A stretch of DNA of 64,000 nt from Ereboglobus sp. (lineage in GTDB: Bacteria > Verrucomicrobiota > Verrucomicrobiia > Opitutales > Opitutaceae): NCBI GenBank assembly GCA_029974595.1, contig JARKRC010000069.1:118603-182602 (forward strand), given 5' to 3'. The position numbers and the translations under genes are program-made. Positions 16,750 to 23,999 of this stretch are shown here, piece by piece. The number at the start of each line of letters is the position of its first letter. Position 1 is the first letter of the stretch. Below the pieces are notes generated by a model. It made no database searches, was not told the DNA's origin, and was given only the letters and a program-made list of their open reading frames with translations.

Positions 16750-16796
16750 ACTCGCGCCCCCCTTTTCAATTTTTCGCGCCTATGGGGTCGCACTCC
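16750..16796 (+). repeat. Repeat copy 3 (flanks without the stem-loop)
   Basis: ACTCGCGCCCC (from 16750), a T-rich stretch and TTTTTCGCGCCTATGGGGTCG match the flanks of copy 2, but the 60-base stem-loop in between is absent. It directly follows the unknown gene ending at 16694. It could be a derivative formed by deletion of the hairpin. Confidence 0.5.
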
Positions 16797-16806
16797 TTTA
16801 TAGCCA

Positions 16807-17337
16807 CTAACGCTCGAAGATGTTTCGCAGTTCTGCGTAGAGTGATGCCAGGTCGCTTGCACGAATTTGGCGACGTGTGCGGCGCAATGCTTTGGTGAGC
16901 TTGTTTGCAAGGGTGATGTAAGCGGGCAATTTGATTTCCGGCGTCCGCGAGTCGGAGCGGTTTGGTTGAATCGACAGTCCGAGACGGAAATATGCCTGCC
17001 GCAAACTCAGGCCAGCGAAATCTTCAGGTTTATCCGTGGCACGGGCGAGCCGCATGTAGCGCTGGGCCGTGCGGATGTGGCCGTCAAAACACGTTTCCAG
17101 CCAGGGAATCCACGCGGAGCGGCCCGCGTCACGCCGAATTTTCGCTTTGGCCTCGACTAACAAGCGCCCTGCCTGCCATGCCGCCATAAGCGCCCCATCG
17201 AGTTTGCGACGGGACTCTTTTTCCATCCGCACGACCTCGGCGTGGAGTTTGTTTATTTTCGCTGCAACGGCGGGAATGATGGCCGTGCCGCTCTCATTCC
17301 CGTTATTTGCGAGCACTGTTTCGGATGGTGTTGTCAT
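16807..17337 (-). CDS. DUF3102-like small protein of mobile elements
   Basis: The 176-residue product contains an early coiled helix (INKLHAEVVRMEKESRRKLDG) and a middle block WIPWLETCFDGHIRTAQRYMRLA that is typical of phage and plasmid DUF3102-like proteins with a helix-turn-helix flavour. The start at 17337 is preferred over 17391 because AAGGGAG lies about 8 bases upstream on the minus strand and the longer version overlaps the next gene. It is 28 bases downstream of the small HTH gene at 17366, probably in one transcript. A role in regulation or maintenance of the island is inferred. Confidence 0.6.
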   Translation of the reverse strand: MTTPSETVLANNGNESGTAIIPAVAAKINKLHAEVVRMEKESRRKLDGALMAAWQAGRLLVEAKAKIRRDAGRSAWIPWLETCFDGHIRTAQRYMRLARATDKPEDFAGLSLRQAYFRLGLSIQPNRSDSRTPEIKLPAYITLANKLTKALRRTRRQIRASDLASLYAELRNIFER

Positions 17338-17365
17338 GGCAACTTCTCCCTTTGGTTCAGCCTGT

Positions 17366-17701
17366 TTACGCCGCGAGGCCCATGCTGACACGGAAATCCT
17401 TGGCGATGGAAAAGACCGCTTTGTTTCCGATTCCGCCCATTTCGCCTATTTGTTCGAGCGTGAGCCCGTTGACCAGATCGGGACGCACGCAATAGAGAGC
17501 CACGGTGGCGCGGATGCCGCGTTGCGTGACACTCGCGCCCTCGGCGAGCCAGATCAGCAAGCGCGTGAATGCCTCGACCGTTTGCGAGCGTGCTTCCTCA
17601 CGGGGATCGACCGAATCCGCGAAAAATGCGTCGAACGCGCTATCGATAACGATAGGCGCGGTGTTATGTTTTTCAGTTTGGTTTTTGTTTGTATTTTTCA
17701 T
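17366..17701 (-). CDS. Small helix-turn-helix protein (sigma-region-like)
   Basis: The 111-residue protein has a disordered, polar N-terminus and a helical body. The C-terminus LTLEQIGEMGGIGNKAVFSIAKDF reads as a helix-turn-helix resembling the last domain of small sigma-like or phage-type regulators. No DNA target is evident. It lies upstream of the DUF3102-like gene on the minus strand and downstream of the bidirectional terminator at 17816. It is likely an accessory regulator of the island. Its N-terminal part (SAFDAFFADSVDPREEARSQ) is not recognised. Confidence 0.6.
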   Translation of the reverse strand: MKNTNKNQTEKHNTAPIVIDSAFDAFFADSVDPREEARSQTVEAFTRLLIWLAEGASVTQRGIRATVALYCVRPDLVNGLTLEQIGEMGGIGNKAVFSIAKDFRVSMGLAA

Positions 17702-17815
17702 GGTGAATCAGTGTTCGCCGTGAAAATACGCCCTTCGAAAAATCTAAAAAGGTGCCGCGTGATGCATCGATTTTCCCTATTTTCCAATCGGGAGCGTTCA
17801 TCACGCATATAAACA

Positions 17816-17847
17816 AAAACGACAAACTCTGCAGAGTTTGTCGTTTT
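17816..17847. terminator. Bidirectional rho-independent terminator (perfect 32-bp palindrome)
   Basis: The 16-base arms (17816-17831 and 17832-17847) are perfect reverse complements, with AAAA at one end and TTTT at the other. The stem core is CGACAAACTCTG/CAGAGTTTGTCG. It lies 22 bases beyond the end of the excisionase-like gene, so it terminates the integrase/excisionase transcript on the minus strand and can work on the plus strand as well. Confidence 0.8.
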
Positions 17848-17869
17848 GCTATAAAAGCCTGTTTTGCGG

Positions 17870-18088
17870 CTAGCTTCGTGCCGGCACGAGCAACTTCGTA
17901 CGAATGTGATCTGCGACCTCGTTTACGTCGTAATATACAAAGTGGCCGAGACGGTGATAAGGAATGCGGCGCAGTTTCGTCCACTCGCGCAGTGTGCGGA
18001 TCGAAGGCTCATTGCCAGAGGGGAAGATCCCGCTCAAACGCAGGCCGACAATATCAGTGAGAGAAGTATTTTTATTTGATGTATTCAT
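17870..18088 (-). CDS. Excisionase-like MerR/AlpA-type HTH protein
   Basis: The 72-residue product contains SIRTLREWTKLRRIPYHRLGHFVYYDVNEVADHI, the pattern of excisionase/AlpA winged helices: a helix that selects the site followed by a G-x-x-V/Y-Y-Y wing. It is 82 bases downstream of the tyrosine recombinase gene on the same strand and is probably co-transcribed, as in integrative elements where Xis directs excision. The start at 18088 is a choice; ATG at 18109 in the same frame is also possible and neither has a clear ribosome site. Confidence 0.65.
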   Translation of the reverse strand: MNTSNKNTSLTDIVGLRLSGIFPSGNEPSIRTLREWTKLRRIPYHRLGHFVYYDVNEVADHIRTKLLVPARS

Positions 18089-18170
18089 TGTGGTGGTTTC
18101 TATATCCATATTCGCGTTTCGGTTGAAAATACTACCAGGTGGATTCATTGAGGATTGCATAAACGTCGCT

Positions 18171-19397
18171 TTATGCGGCTTTCGACATGACCTCAACAGG
18201 TGACCGCATTTCGACATTCGCATGGCGCGGAACGATATTAAAAAACTGTTCCGCTTCCTCGGACGATTTTATATCGAGATAGTGTTTGCGCACGATGCTT
18301 TCAGAGTTGCCCGCTTGGATAGCCGCCTCGCCGATGGAGCGGAACTTACCCACGAACATTGATATGAACGTGTGACGCAGCACATCATGCGTGAGATGGA
18401 ATTGGTCCTTGAACTTCTCGCGCCGCTTTTTGAAATCCGCGACGACGATGGGGAATTTATCGAGTGGATAGGCGCGCAACCAGATGGCCAGATTTGGCTG
18501 AATGGTTATTTTGCGAGGCTCGCGCACTTTCGACGTGTATGCCGAGATTCTGATCACGCCGGCATCCAAATCGACATCCTCCGGTTTGAGTTTTCTGATT
18601 TCGCCATACGGCACACCGGGGCGAATGCCAGCGAACAGGCACAATGCAAAATACGGTATCCAGCGGCCGCCCTCGAAGGTCTCGAAATGCTCCATCAGCG
18701 TCTGCGCTTGTTTAACGCTGAATGTCTGTGCCATGCCACCACGGCGGCGAATGCGATACTGGGGCACCTTGAGGATGGGATTTTCGACAACCCAACTGCG
18801 ATGAAAGCAAAATTTGAAAAACGTGCCCAGTATGCCGCGCAGGTTGTTGTAGGTTTTTATGCCAGGCCGACCTGTCTCCAGATACGCCACAACCGCTTGC
18901 GTCGTGATCTCGGCAGCCGTCTTCTCCGGGAATCGTTTGTTGAAGCGTTCGAGGTCTGATTTGATCCGTTTATACTGCGGCATCGATATGTGACCCTGCT
19001 TTTGTTCGTGCTCTCTTGCGGAGACGTATTCGGTAATGGCGGCATCCAGCAATTTCTGCTTTTCTGGCTCAAGATAGTTGTTGAAGGCAAAATCCAAATA
19101 GAAGGATAGGGGACGCGGTTTTCCTTCGGCACGTTTGAAGAGAGCTTCGGCCTCGCGCACTTGGTCGGACGTCAGCGACGTGGCGACCTCACGCAGCCCT
19201 GACGCAGTTTGCAGGGATTTGATTTCCAAGGATGACTTCTCGGCGGCGGCTTCCTCGCGCGTTTTGAAGTTTTTCCGAATGCGAACATCGTGGAGGCGTC
19301 CTTCGACGCGCCAAGCGGCTGTTCCATTGTAGTTTTTGAACTGGGTGATGACGAATCTTCCGTTTTTCACGTAAAAGTTGCCCAATCTGTTGGGCAA
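18171..19397 (-). CDS. Tyrosine recombinase (island integrase)
   Basis: The 408-residue protein has an N-terminal Arm-type DNA-binding part, a SAM-like core-binding domain (about residues 125-200, INEYVSAREHEQKQG-like helices to VVAYLETGR) and a catalytic domain. The catalytic boxes are FAGIRPG (box I Arg), DVLRHTFISMFVG (His-x-x-Arg-type box) and the nucleophile region SIVRKHYLDI (Tyr). The gene lies 82 bases from the 3' end of tRNA-Glu, so this tRNA is the likely attachment site. No ATG exists in the frame; the likely start is TTG at 19397, within a perfect palindrome (19377-19398). Other integron features are absent, so it is not an IntI. Confidence 0.88.
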   Translation of the reverse strand: MPNRLGNFYVKNGRFVITQFKNYNGTAAWRVEGRLHDVRIRKNFKTREEAAAEKSSLEIKSLQTASGLREVATSLTSDQVREAEALFKRAEGKPRPLSFYLDFAFNNYLEPEKQKLLDAAITEYVSAREHEQKQGHISMPQYKRIKSDLERFNKRFPEKTAAEITTQAVVAYLETGRPGIKTYNNLRGILGTFFKFCFHRSWVVENPILKVPQYRIRRRGGMAQTFSVKQAQTLMEHFETFEGGRWIPYFALCLFAGIRPGVPYGEIRKLKPEDVDLDAGVIRISAYTSKVREPRKITIQPNLAIWLRAYPLDKFPIVVADFKKRREKFKDQFHLTHDVLRHTFISMFVGKFRSIGEAAIQAGNSESIVRKHYLDIKSSEEAEQFFNIVPRHANVEMRSPVEVMSKAA

Positions 19398-19398
19398 C
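19377..19398. promoter_or_regulatory. Perfect palindrome over the integrase start
   Basis: GTTGCCCAA (19377-19385), TCTG, TTGGGCAAC (19390-19398). It covers the TTG start codon of the integrase gene. It could be a recombinase or repressor site, or an mRNA hairpin that occludes translation. Confidence 0.5.
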
Positions 19399-19478
19399 TT
19401 TTCAAATTCGCCAAAGGAACAGCTGCTAAATTCCTTTGGATATTCCTGCTCTTGAACTACTTGCGTAACTCAAAGAGT

Positions 19479-19555
19479 TGGCGTCCCCACGGGGATTCGA
19501 ACCCCGGTTCTCACCGTGAAAGGGTGGTGTCCTAACCGGGCTAGACGATGGGGAC
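19479..19555 (-). tRNA. tRNA-Glu (anticodon UUC)
   Basis: On the minus strand the gene reads GTCCCCATCGTCTAGCCCGG at the 5' end, has an anticodon loop CTTTCAC giving UUC, a T arm GGTTCGAATCC and the 3' acceptor TGGGGACG. CCA is encoded (19479-19481). All four stems form. Its 3' end faces the island and its integrase, so it is the presumed attB/attR position; no second copy of the tRNA 3' end was noticed inside the window. Confidence 0.93.
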
Positions 19556-19735
19556 TAATCCGGAAGAGCCGCGAACGCTACGGGGCAACCTGCTTTGCGC
19601 AAGGTTTTTTTCGAGTTTCTTTTTTAACATTCTCCCCGCCCTTCCCCACCGCCTAAGGCTTTGCGGGCTTCTTCCTGCGCATTACGGGCTTCTCAATGTC
19701 CTGAATTTGCATTTTAGTCGCAGCCTTTCATTTCC

Positions 19736-20953
19736 ATGAAACACTTCCCTCGCATTGCTTTGTTTGCCGCCCTTTTTTGCCTGTTTGTGTGTCCCGTGAT
19801 CGCTGTGTCATTGCCCGCGGCCACGACGACCACATCCTCGAAAAGCGACAAGTCGCCCGCGGGCGGCATTTCATCGACGATCACCACCATCACGGGTATC
19901 GCCATCTCGCCGCTGCTGGGCACGGGCGTCTACGGAGCCTACAAATATTTCACGACGGCGGAGGATCAGCGCGCGAAGCTGCCTTGGTATGCGCAATGGA
20001 CGTTTTTTGTGCCGGCGTTGTTGATCGCGGCGGCATGCGCGTGCAAGGACACCCTCGGCGCCATTCTGCCGCCGGGCTGGAAGAAACCGCTCGATATTCT
20101 GGAAACCGTCGAAAACAAGGCCTCGGGCCTCGTCGCGGCGGGCGCGGTGGTGCCGCTCACGGTCGATTCGCTGCGCGGGTTGATCGCGAGTCACGGGCCG
20201 ACGGCGGTTGACGGCGTGCAATCGACCGGGCTCGCCATGGTGAATCTGGCGGCCATCGATTTTTCGTGGCTGCTCAACCTCCTGACCGTGCCGCTCGGCA
20301 TCGCGGTGTTTGTCGTGGTGTGGATGGCGTCGCATGCGATCAACGTTCTCATCCTCCTCAGTCCGTGGGGCGCGATTGACGCGGCGTTGAAGAGCGCGCG
20401 CACCGCCTTGCTCGGACTGCTTACGGCAACGGCCGCGCTCAGGCCGGAGTATGCGGCGATCCTGTCGGTTGTTGTGATCGTCATTTCGTATTTCCTGGCC
20501 GGCTGGTCGTTCCGCCTGATGGTTTTTGGCACGGCGTTCACCTGGGATTATTTCACGCTCCGCAAATATCGCTTCAAGATCGGCAAAGCCGCGAACAAAC
20601 TTTTCAGCGGCGCGCGTCTGAAAGGCGTGCCGGTGCGCTCTTTCGGACGCCTGATCAACGAGCCCGAAAACGGTCGCATACGCTTCGCCTACAAGCCCTG
20701 GCTCATGCTCCCGGAACGCTCGATCGATGTGACCATGACCGCGCCATTCATCGGCAAAGGATTGTTTTTCTCCAGCGTGCGGGATGGCGAATACACGTTT
20801 TTCCTGCTGCCTCCGCGTTATCGCGGGCATGAGGAGGAATTTGCAAAGGCATACGGCTTCACGGACGGCGTAAAAGACGCGGGGCTTCTCAAGGCATGGA
20901 GCTCGTTGCGCGAACTCTTCGGCGGCGGCGCAACAAGAGTCCAAGTCACTTGA
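19736..20953 (+). CDS. Integral membrane protein, uncharacterised
   Basis: The 405-residue protein starts with a signal peptide or first membrane segment (IALFAALFCLFVCPVIAVSLP) and a Thr/Ser-rich linker. Predicted membrane segments follow near residues 52-68, 87-102, 177-202 and 233-262, with hydrophobic runs such as LLTVPLGIAVFVVVWMAS and YAAILSVVVIVISYFLAGW. The C-terminal third is soluble and begins with the basic segment RKYRFKIGKAANKLFSGARLKG. The family is not recognised. The gene begins 180 bases beyond the tRNA-Glu, in core-like GC-rich DNA, and stands alone. Confidence 0.7.
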   Translation: MKHFPRIALFAALFCLFVCPVIAVSLPAATTTTSSKSDKSPAGGISSTITTITGIAISPLLGTGVYGAYKYFTTAEDQRAKLPWYAQWTFFVPALLIAAACACKDTLGAILPPGWKKPLDILETVENKASGLVAAGAVVPLTVDSLRGLIASHGPTAVDGVQSTGLAMVNLAAIDFSWLLNLLTVPLGIAVFVVVWMASHAINVLILLSPWGAIDAALKSARTALLGLLTATAALRPEYAAILSVVVIVISYFLAGWSFRLMVFGTAFTWDYFTLRKYRFKIGKAANKLFSGARLKGVPVRSFGRLINEPENGRIRFAYKPWLMLPERSIDVTMTAPFIGKGLFFSSVRDGEYTFFLLPPRYRGHEEEFAKAYGFTDGVKDAGLLKAWSSLRELFGGGATRVQVT

Positions 20954-21059
20954 AAACCAAGCCCTGATGCGAAAATTACATTTTTGAAATACGCGACATT
21001 TCATTTGCGTGCGAAGGTTCCACAACCACACTGGGGCATACCCTGACCACCAAATCACC

Positions 21060-21695
21060 ATGAGCATCGGCGCACAAACCATCTCAAAAAACCTCGTCGC
21101 CACCCCCGATCGCCAGATCGAGGCCGACTCCGACTGGCAGCTCGTCCAGCGCGTCCAGGCAGGCGAAGTGGCCGCCTTCGACCGTCTCGTCCTCAAATAT
21201 CGCGAACGCGTCCTCGGCGTCATTTATAACATGACCTCCAACCGCGAAGATGCCGCCGATCTCGCGCAAGACACCTTCATCAAGGCCTTCCAGTCCATCA
21301 ACCGCTTTCAAGGCCAGTCCTCCTTTTTCACCTGGCTCTACCGCATCGCCGTCAATTCCACCCTCACGCACCTTCGCAAAAACCGCTTCCGCTCCTTCTT
21401 CAGTTTTGAGAAGTTGCACGACGAAGGCCAAAACGCGGAACTCATTAGCAAGTTGACGGATAAGCACGGCTCCGACCGCGAGCTTTACGTGCGGGAACTC
21501 CAAACAAAATTGAACGAGGCGCTGCAAAAGCTGTCTATCAAGCATCGCACCGTGGTAACACTATTCGAAATAGACAACCTGAGTCATGAAGAAATCGCCG
21601 AGATCATGGAATGCTCGGTGGGCACGGTGCGTTCGCGTCTCCACTACGCGAAGCAACTCCTTCAGGCGGAACTCCAAGGTTATACACGCGCATGA
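21060..21695 (+). CDS. ECF-type RNA polymerase sigma factor (RpoE-like)
   Basis: The 211-residue protein has region 2 (AFDRLVLKYRERVLGVIYNM, then EDAADLAQDTFIKAF and FFTWLYRIAVNSTLTHLRK) and region 4 (ALQKLSIKHRTVVTLFEIDN, LSHEEIAEIMECSVGTVRSR). ECF factors direct RNA polymerase to stress or envelope promoters and are normally held by an anti-sigma factor encoded next to them. The ATG at 21060 gives the usual length. The stop overlaps the following start as ATGA (21692-21695), so the next protein is the natural candidate for its partner. Confidence 0.93.
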   Translation: MSIGAQTISKNLVATPDRQIEADSDWQLVQRVQAGEVAAFDRLVLKYRERVLGVIYNMTSNREDAADLAQDTFIKAFQSINRFQGQSSFFTWLYRIAVNSTLTHLRKNRFRSFFSFEKLHDEGQNAELISKLTDKHGSDRELYVRELQTKLNEALQKLSIKHRTVVTLFEIDNLSHEEIAEIMECSVGTVRSRLHYAKQLLQAELQGYTRA

Positions 21696-22645
21696 TTTTT
21701 CGCCGCAGTCGCAAACAAGCACCGCCCGCTCCTCCGTGCACGCCCAACACGGTCACCATTGAGGACCTATTGCAGCTGAAAAAACGGGCCGAGCAGCCCC
21801 CGCCCGAATTCTGGACCGATTTCGAACGCCAGTTCAAGGAGCGCCAGCGCGCCGCCGCCATTCAGGAAAAGCATCCCTCATGGTGGCACGTCTTCCCCCG
21901 TATCGCCGTCGCGATTCCCGCCGGAGCCACCGCCGCCCTCGCCATCGGCTTCATCGTCTGGCGCAATGCCGCGCCCACCCCGGTGCCAGCCACAGGCACG
22001 CTGGAACAACAAACCCTTTCTTCCGAAGAAACCGCCTCCGCCGCGCTCGCGACATTAACCTCCCGCGCAGCCAAGCCTGCGCCCGAGCAATCCGGGCCGC
22101 CCGCATCAGAACCCTCCCACCCCGCCGCTACCGTCGCAGCCACCGAGCAAGCGCCCGCCCGCGTTAGCGCCGCCGAAGCCGCAGTCACAAAATCCGTGAC
22201 GCCGCAACACCTCGAAGCAGCCCGCGACGCCTTTGCTTCGATCCCCCCGACCCGCAACCACCGGACTGGCAACACCGCGAGCATCGTTTTTTACGAAGCC
22301 AGGCCGCAAAGCACCAGAACCACTTCCACGGCGGCGCTCTTCCAAATGCCCATCGTGATTGACAGCGACCTCGTCGCCGCCCTGCCCGCGTCCACAATCA
22401 ACACCCAGCCAACAACAAACACCGATGCCGCCGCTTCCGAAAACACGCAGGAGCCCACGGATCCGCGCCGCGCACGCCTCCTCACTTACGCAGACAGCAC
22501 CATTCCCGTCGCAGCCGCCACAACCGACAATCCTCGCGTAACCCGCCTTCGGGACCGCGTCACCAGCCGCTTCGACGACAAGGCCCTCTCGGATTCGATC
22601 AGCCGCTTCGCCACCACCGGCGACAGCCTCACGATAAAATTCTAA
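21692..22645 (+). CDS. Membrane protein coupled to the sigma factor (candidate anti-sigma factor)
   Basis: The 317-residue protein is encoded from within the stop of the sigma gene. It has a basic N-terminal cytoplasmic part (MIFRRSRKQAPPAPP, then IEDLLQLKKRAEQPPPEFWTDFERQF), one transmembrane segment (IAVAIPAGATAALAIGFIVW, about residues 70-89) and a long Ala/Pro/Thr-rich periplasmic region. It lacks the classical ZAS zinc motif of anti-sigma factors, so the anti-sigma role rests on position and topology. The terminator at 22674 follows the gene. Confidence 0.65.
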   Translation: MIFRRSRKQAPPAPPCTPNTVTIEDLLQLKKRAEQPPPEFWTDFERQFKERQRAAAIQEKHPSWWHVFPRIAVAIPAGATAALAIGFIVWRNAAPTPVPATGTLEQQTLSSEETASAALATLTSRAAKPAPEQSGPPASEPSHPAATVAATEQAPARVSAAEAAVTKSVTPQHLEAARDAFASIPPTRNHRTGNTASIVFYEARPQSTRTTSTAALFQMPIVIDSDLVAALPASTINTQPTTNTDAAASENTQEPTDPRRARLLTYADSTIPVAAATTDNPRVTRLRDRVTSRFDDKALSDSISRFATTGDSLTIKF

Positions 22646-22673
22646 GAGTCTTAAAACCAGACACTTGAAGTCA

Positions 22674-22698
22674 AAGCGACGCCATCCGTCGCTTTTTT
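22674..22698 (+). terminator. Rho-independent terminator after the sigma operon
   Basis: AAGCGACG (22674-22681) pairs with CGTCGCTT (22687-22694) across CCATC, with a T run to 22698. It ends the sigma factor/membrane protein operon. The rest of 22700-22898 shows no feature. Confidence 0.85.
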
Positions 22699-22898
22699 CA
22701 TTTTCCATTGACCCCGCCTCGTGTATCCGTCTCCGCGCAACACCCCCAAGATTGCAGTTGCGCAACACCATCCCCCACACGAGACTCTGCAGCTTCGACT
22801 GTTGAGCGCGCCAAATTCGCGTTCCGGTCGCCTCACGTAAATAACCTCGCGCTCCCTCCAATAGCGAGCGCCTTAACAACACAAAACACATACACGTC

Positions 22899-23936
22899 AT
22901 GTCAGAACCAGCAACGTCCGGCGAAAACGCCCCGGTGGCGCCCGCCGAGACAGTTAGCGCAACACCCGCCCAGCCTGCCGCCAGCGAGCAGGCGGCACCC
23001 GCAACACAAGCCCCCGTCTTCGGCAGCAGCCGAGGCTCCGGGCTGGCCCGCGGCAAACGCGCAAACAACAACGCCACCGCATCCGGCAACACCGCAACCG
23101 CCGGCACATACCGACCCACCGCGATCCAAATCGTGACCACCGCCCGCGAATATAAAAACCCGTTCGCGTCCGCCGAAGAGCAACCTGCCGCCCCCGAAGC
23201 GACGCAAGCTCCCGCACCCGCAGCAGCGCCCGTGCAAGAAACGCCCGCGCCGGCTGCACCCATCGCGCAAGCCCCCGAACCCGCCCCGGCGCAAACCGTC
23301 GAACCCGCAGCCGCTGAAAAACCGGCCGCGCCCGCAGACGAGCCGAGGGCCGAACTCAACATCCTTCCCCCCGAGGACAAACCCCGCCGCGCCCAAAGCT
23401 GGCAGAGCGATTCCTTTGTTCCCGAGCAAAAAGAACGCGCCACCTTCCAGCCTCGCACGCAAGGCGAACAACGCGACCGCAGGGGCCGCAACCAGCGCCG
23501 CGAAGGCGGCAATCCTCCTGCCGAAAACGCCTCCGTAACGCGCCAGCACACGCCCGCGCCCGCGCCCGAAAAGAAAAAATCCACCGGTCTCCTCGGCTGG
23601 ATCAAAGGACTCTTTGGCGGCTCCGACGAACCGCAAGGCGACGGCAAAAACACCGCCGTCGATGGCGATCGCAACGAACGCCACCACCGCGAAGGCGGAC
23701 GCCGCCACCGCGGCGGACGCAACCGCGGTTACCGCGGCGAACAACGCGGTGAATATCGCGGCAATGAAAACCGCGACGCCGGCTCCACCGGCGAATACCA
23801 CCCGCGCGGCGGCAACGAGCGCCGTTTTGACCGCGGGGATCGCGGAGACCGCGGCCGGCAGCGCGGCGGACGCAACCGCCACCGCGACGGCAATCGCGGC
23901 AGCGGCAATGGCGGCGGCGAAAACCCGTCCCAATAA
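22899..23936 (+). CDS. Low-complexity Pro/Ala protein with Arg/Gly-rich C-terminus
   Basis: The 345-residue protein has no globular family. Residues 1-165 are Ala/Pro/Glu-rich. A short amphipathic element STGLLGWIKGLFGGSDEP lies near residues 228-245. The last 90 residues are packed with RGG-like repeats (RRHRGGRNRGYRGEQRGEYR, then GGNERRFDRGDRGDRGRQRG). Arg/Gly tails of this kind bind RNA and can drive condensation; that is known for the motif and only inferred for this protein. The frame is preferred over the long opposite-strand frames because it has an ATG, ends just before a terminator and has plausible third-base GC use. Confidence 0.65.
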   Translation: MSEPATSGENAPVAPAETVSATPAQPAASEQAAPATQAPVFGSSRGSGLARGKRANNNATASGNTATAGTYRPTAIQIVTTAREYKNPFASAEEQPAAPEATQAPAPAAAPVQETPAPAAPIAQAPEPAPAQTVEPAAAEKPAAPADEPRAELNILPPEDKPRRAQSWQSDSFVPEQKERATFQPRTQGEQRDRRGRNQRREGGNPPAENASVTRQHTPAPAPEKKKSTGLLGWIKGLFGGSDEPQGDGKNTAVDGDRNERHHREGGRRHRGGRNRGYRGEQRGEYRGNENRDAGSTGEYHPRGGNERRFDRGDRGDRGRQRGGRNRHRDGNRGSGNGGGENPSQ

Positions 23937-23962
23937 CCGCGGCTGCAAACAAAACCTTGCAA

Positions 23963-23987
23963 AGGCGTCCATTTCGGACGCCTTTTT
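23963..23987 (+). terminator. Rho-independent terminator
   Basis: AGGCGTCC (23963-23970) pairs with GGACGCCT (23976-23983) across ATTTC, followed by a T run. It lies between the Arg/Gly-rich gene and the murA-type gene, so the latter must have its own promoter, which would have to lie within the preceding bases. Confidence 0.85.
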
Positions 23988-23999
23988 GCTTTCCTTACC

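Noticed and set aside
4905..16796. Integron attC sites
   Set aside because: The hairpins are in cassette-like positions, but no RYYYAAC/GTTRRRY core boxes were found and the recombinase at 18171 lacks IntI features. Terminator-like or other repeats fit better.
19871..21223. 450-codon minus-strand frame opposite the membrane protein and sigma factor
   Set aside because: It covers real genes in the other strand and has no recognisable domain.
22700..22898. Small gene or RNA between the sigma operon terminator and the Arg/Gly-rich gene
   Set aside because: No start with ribosome site, no terminator and no conserved structure could be seen.
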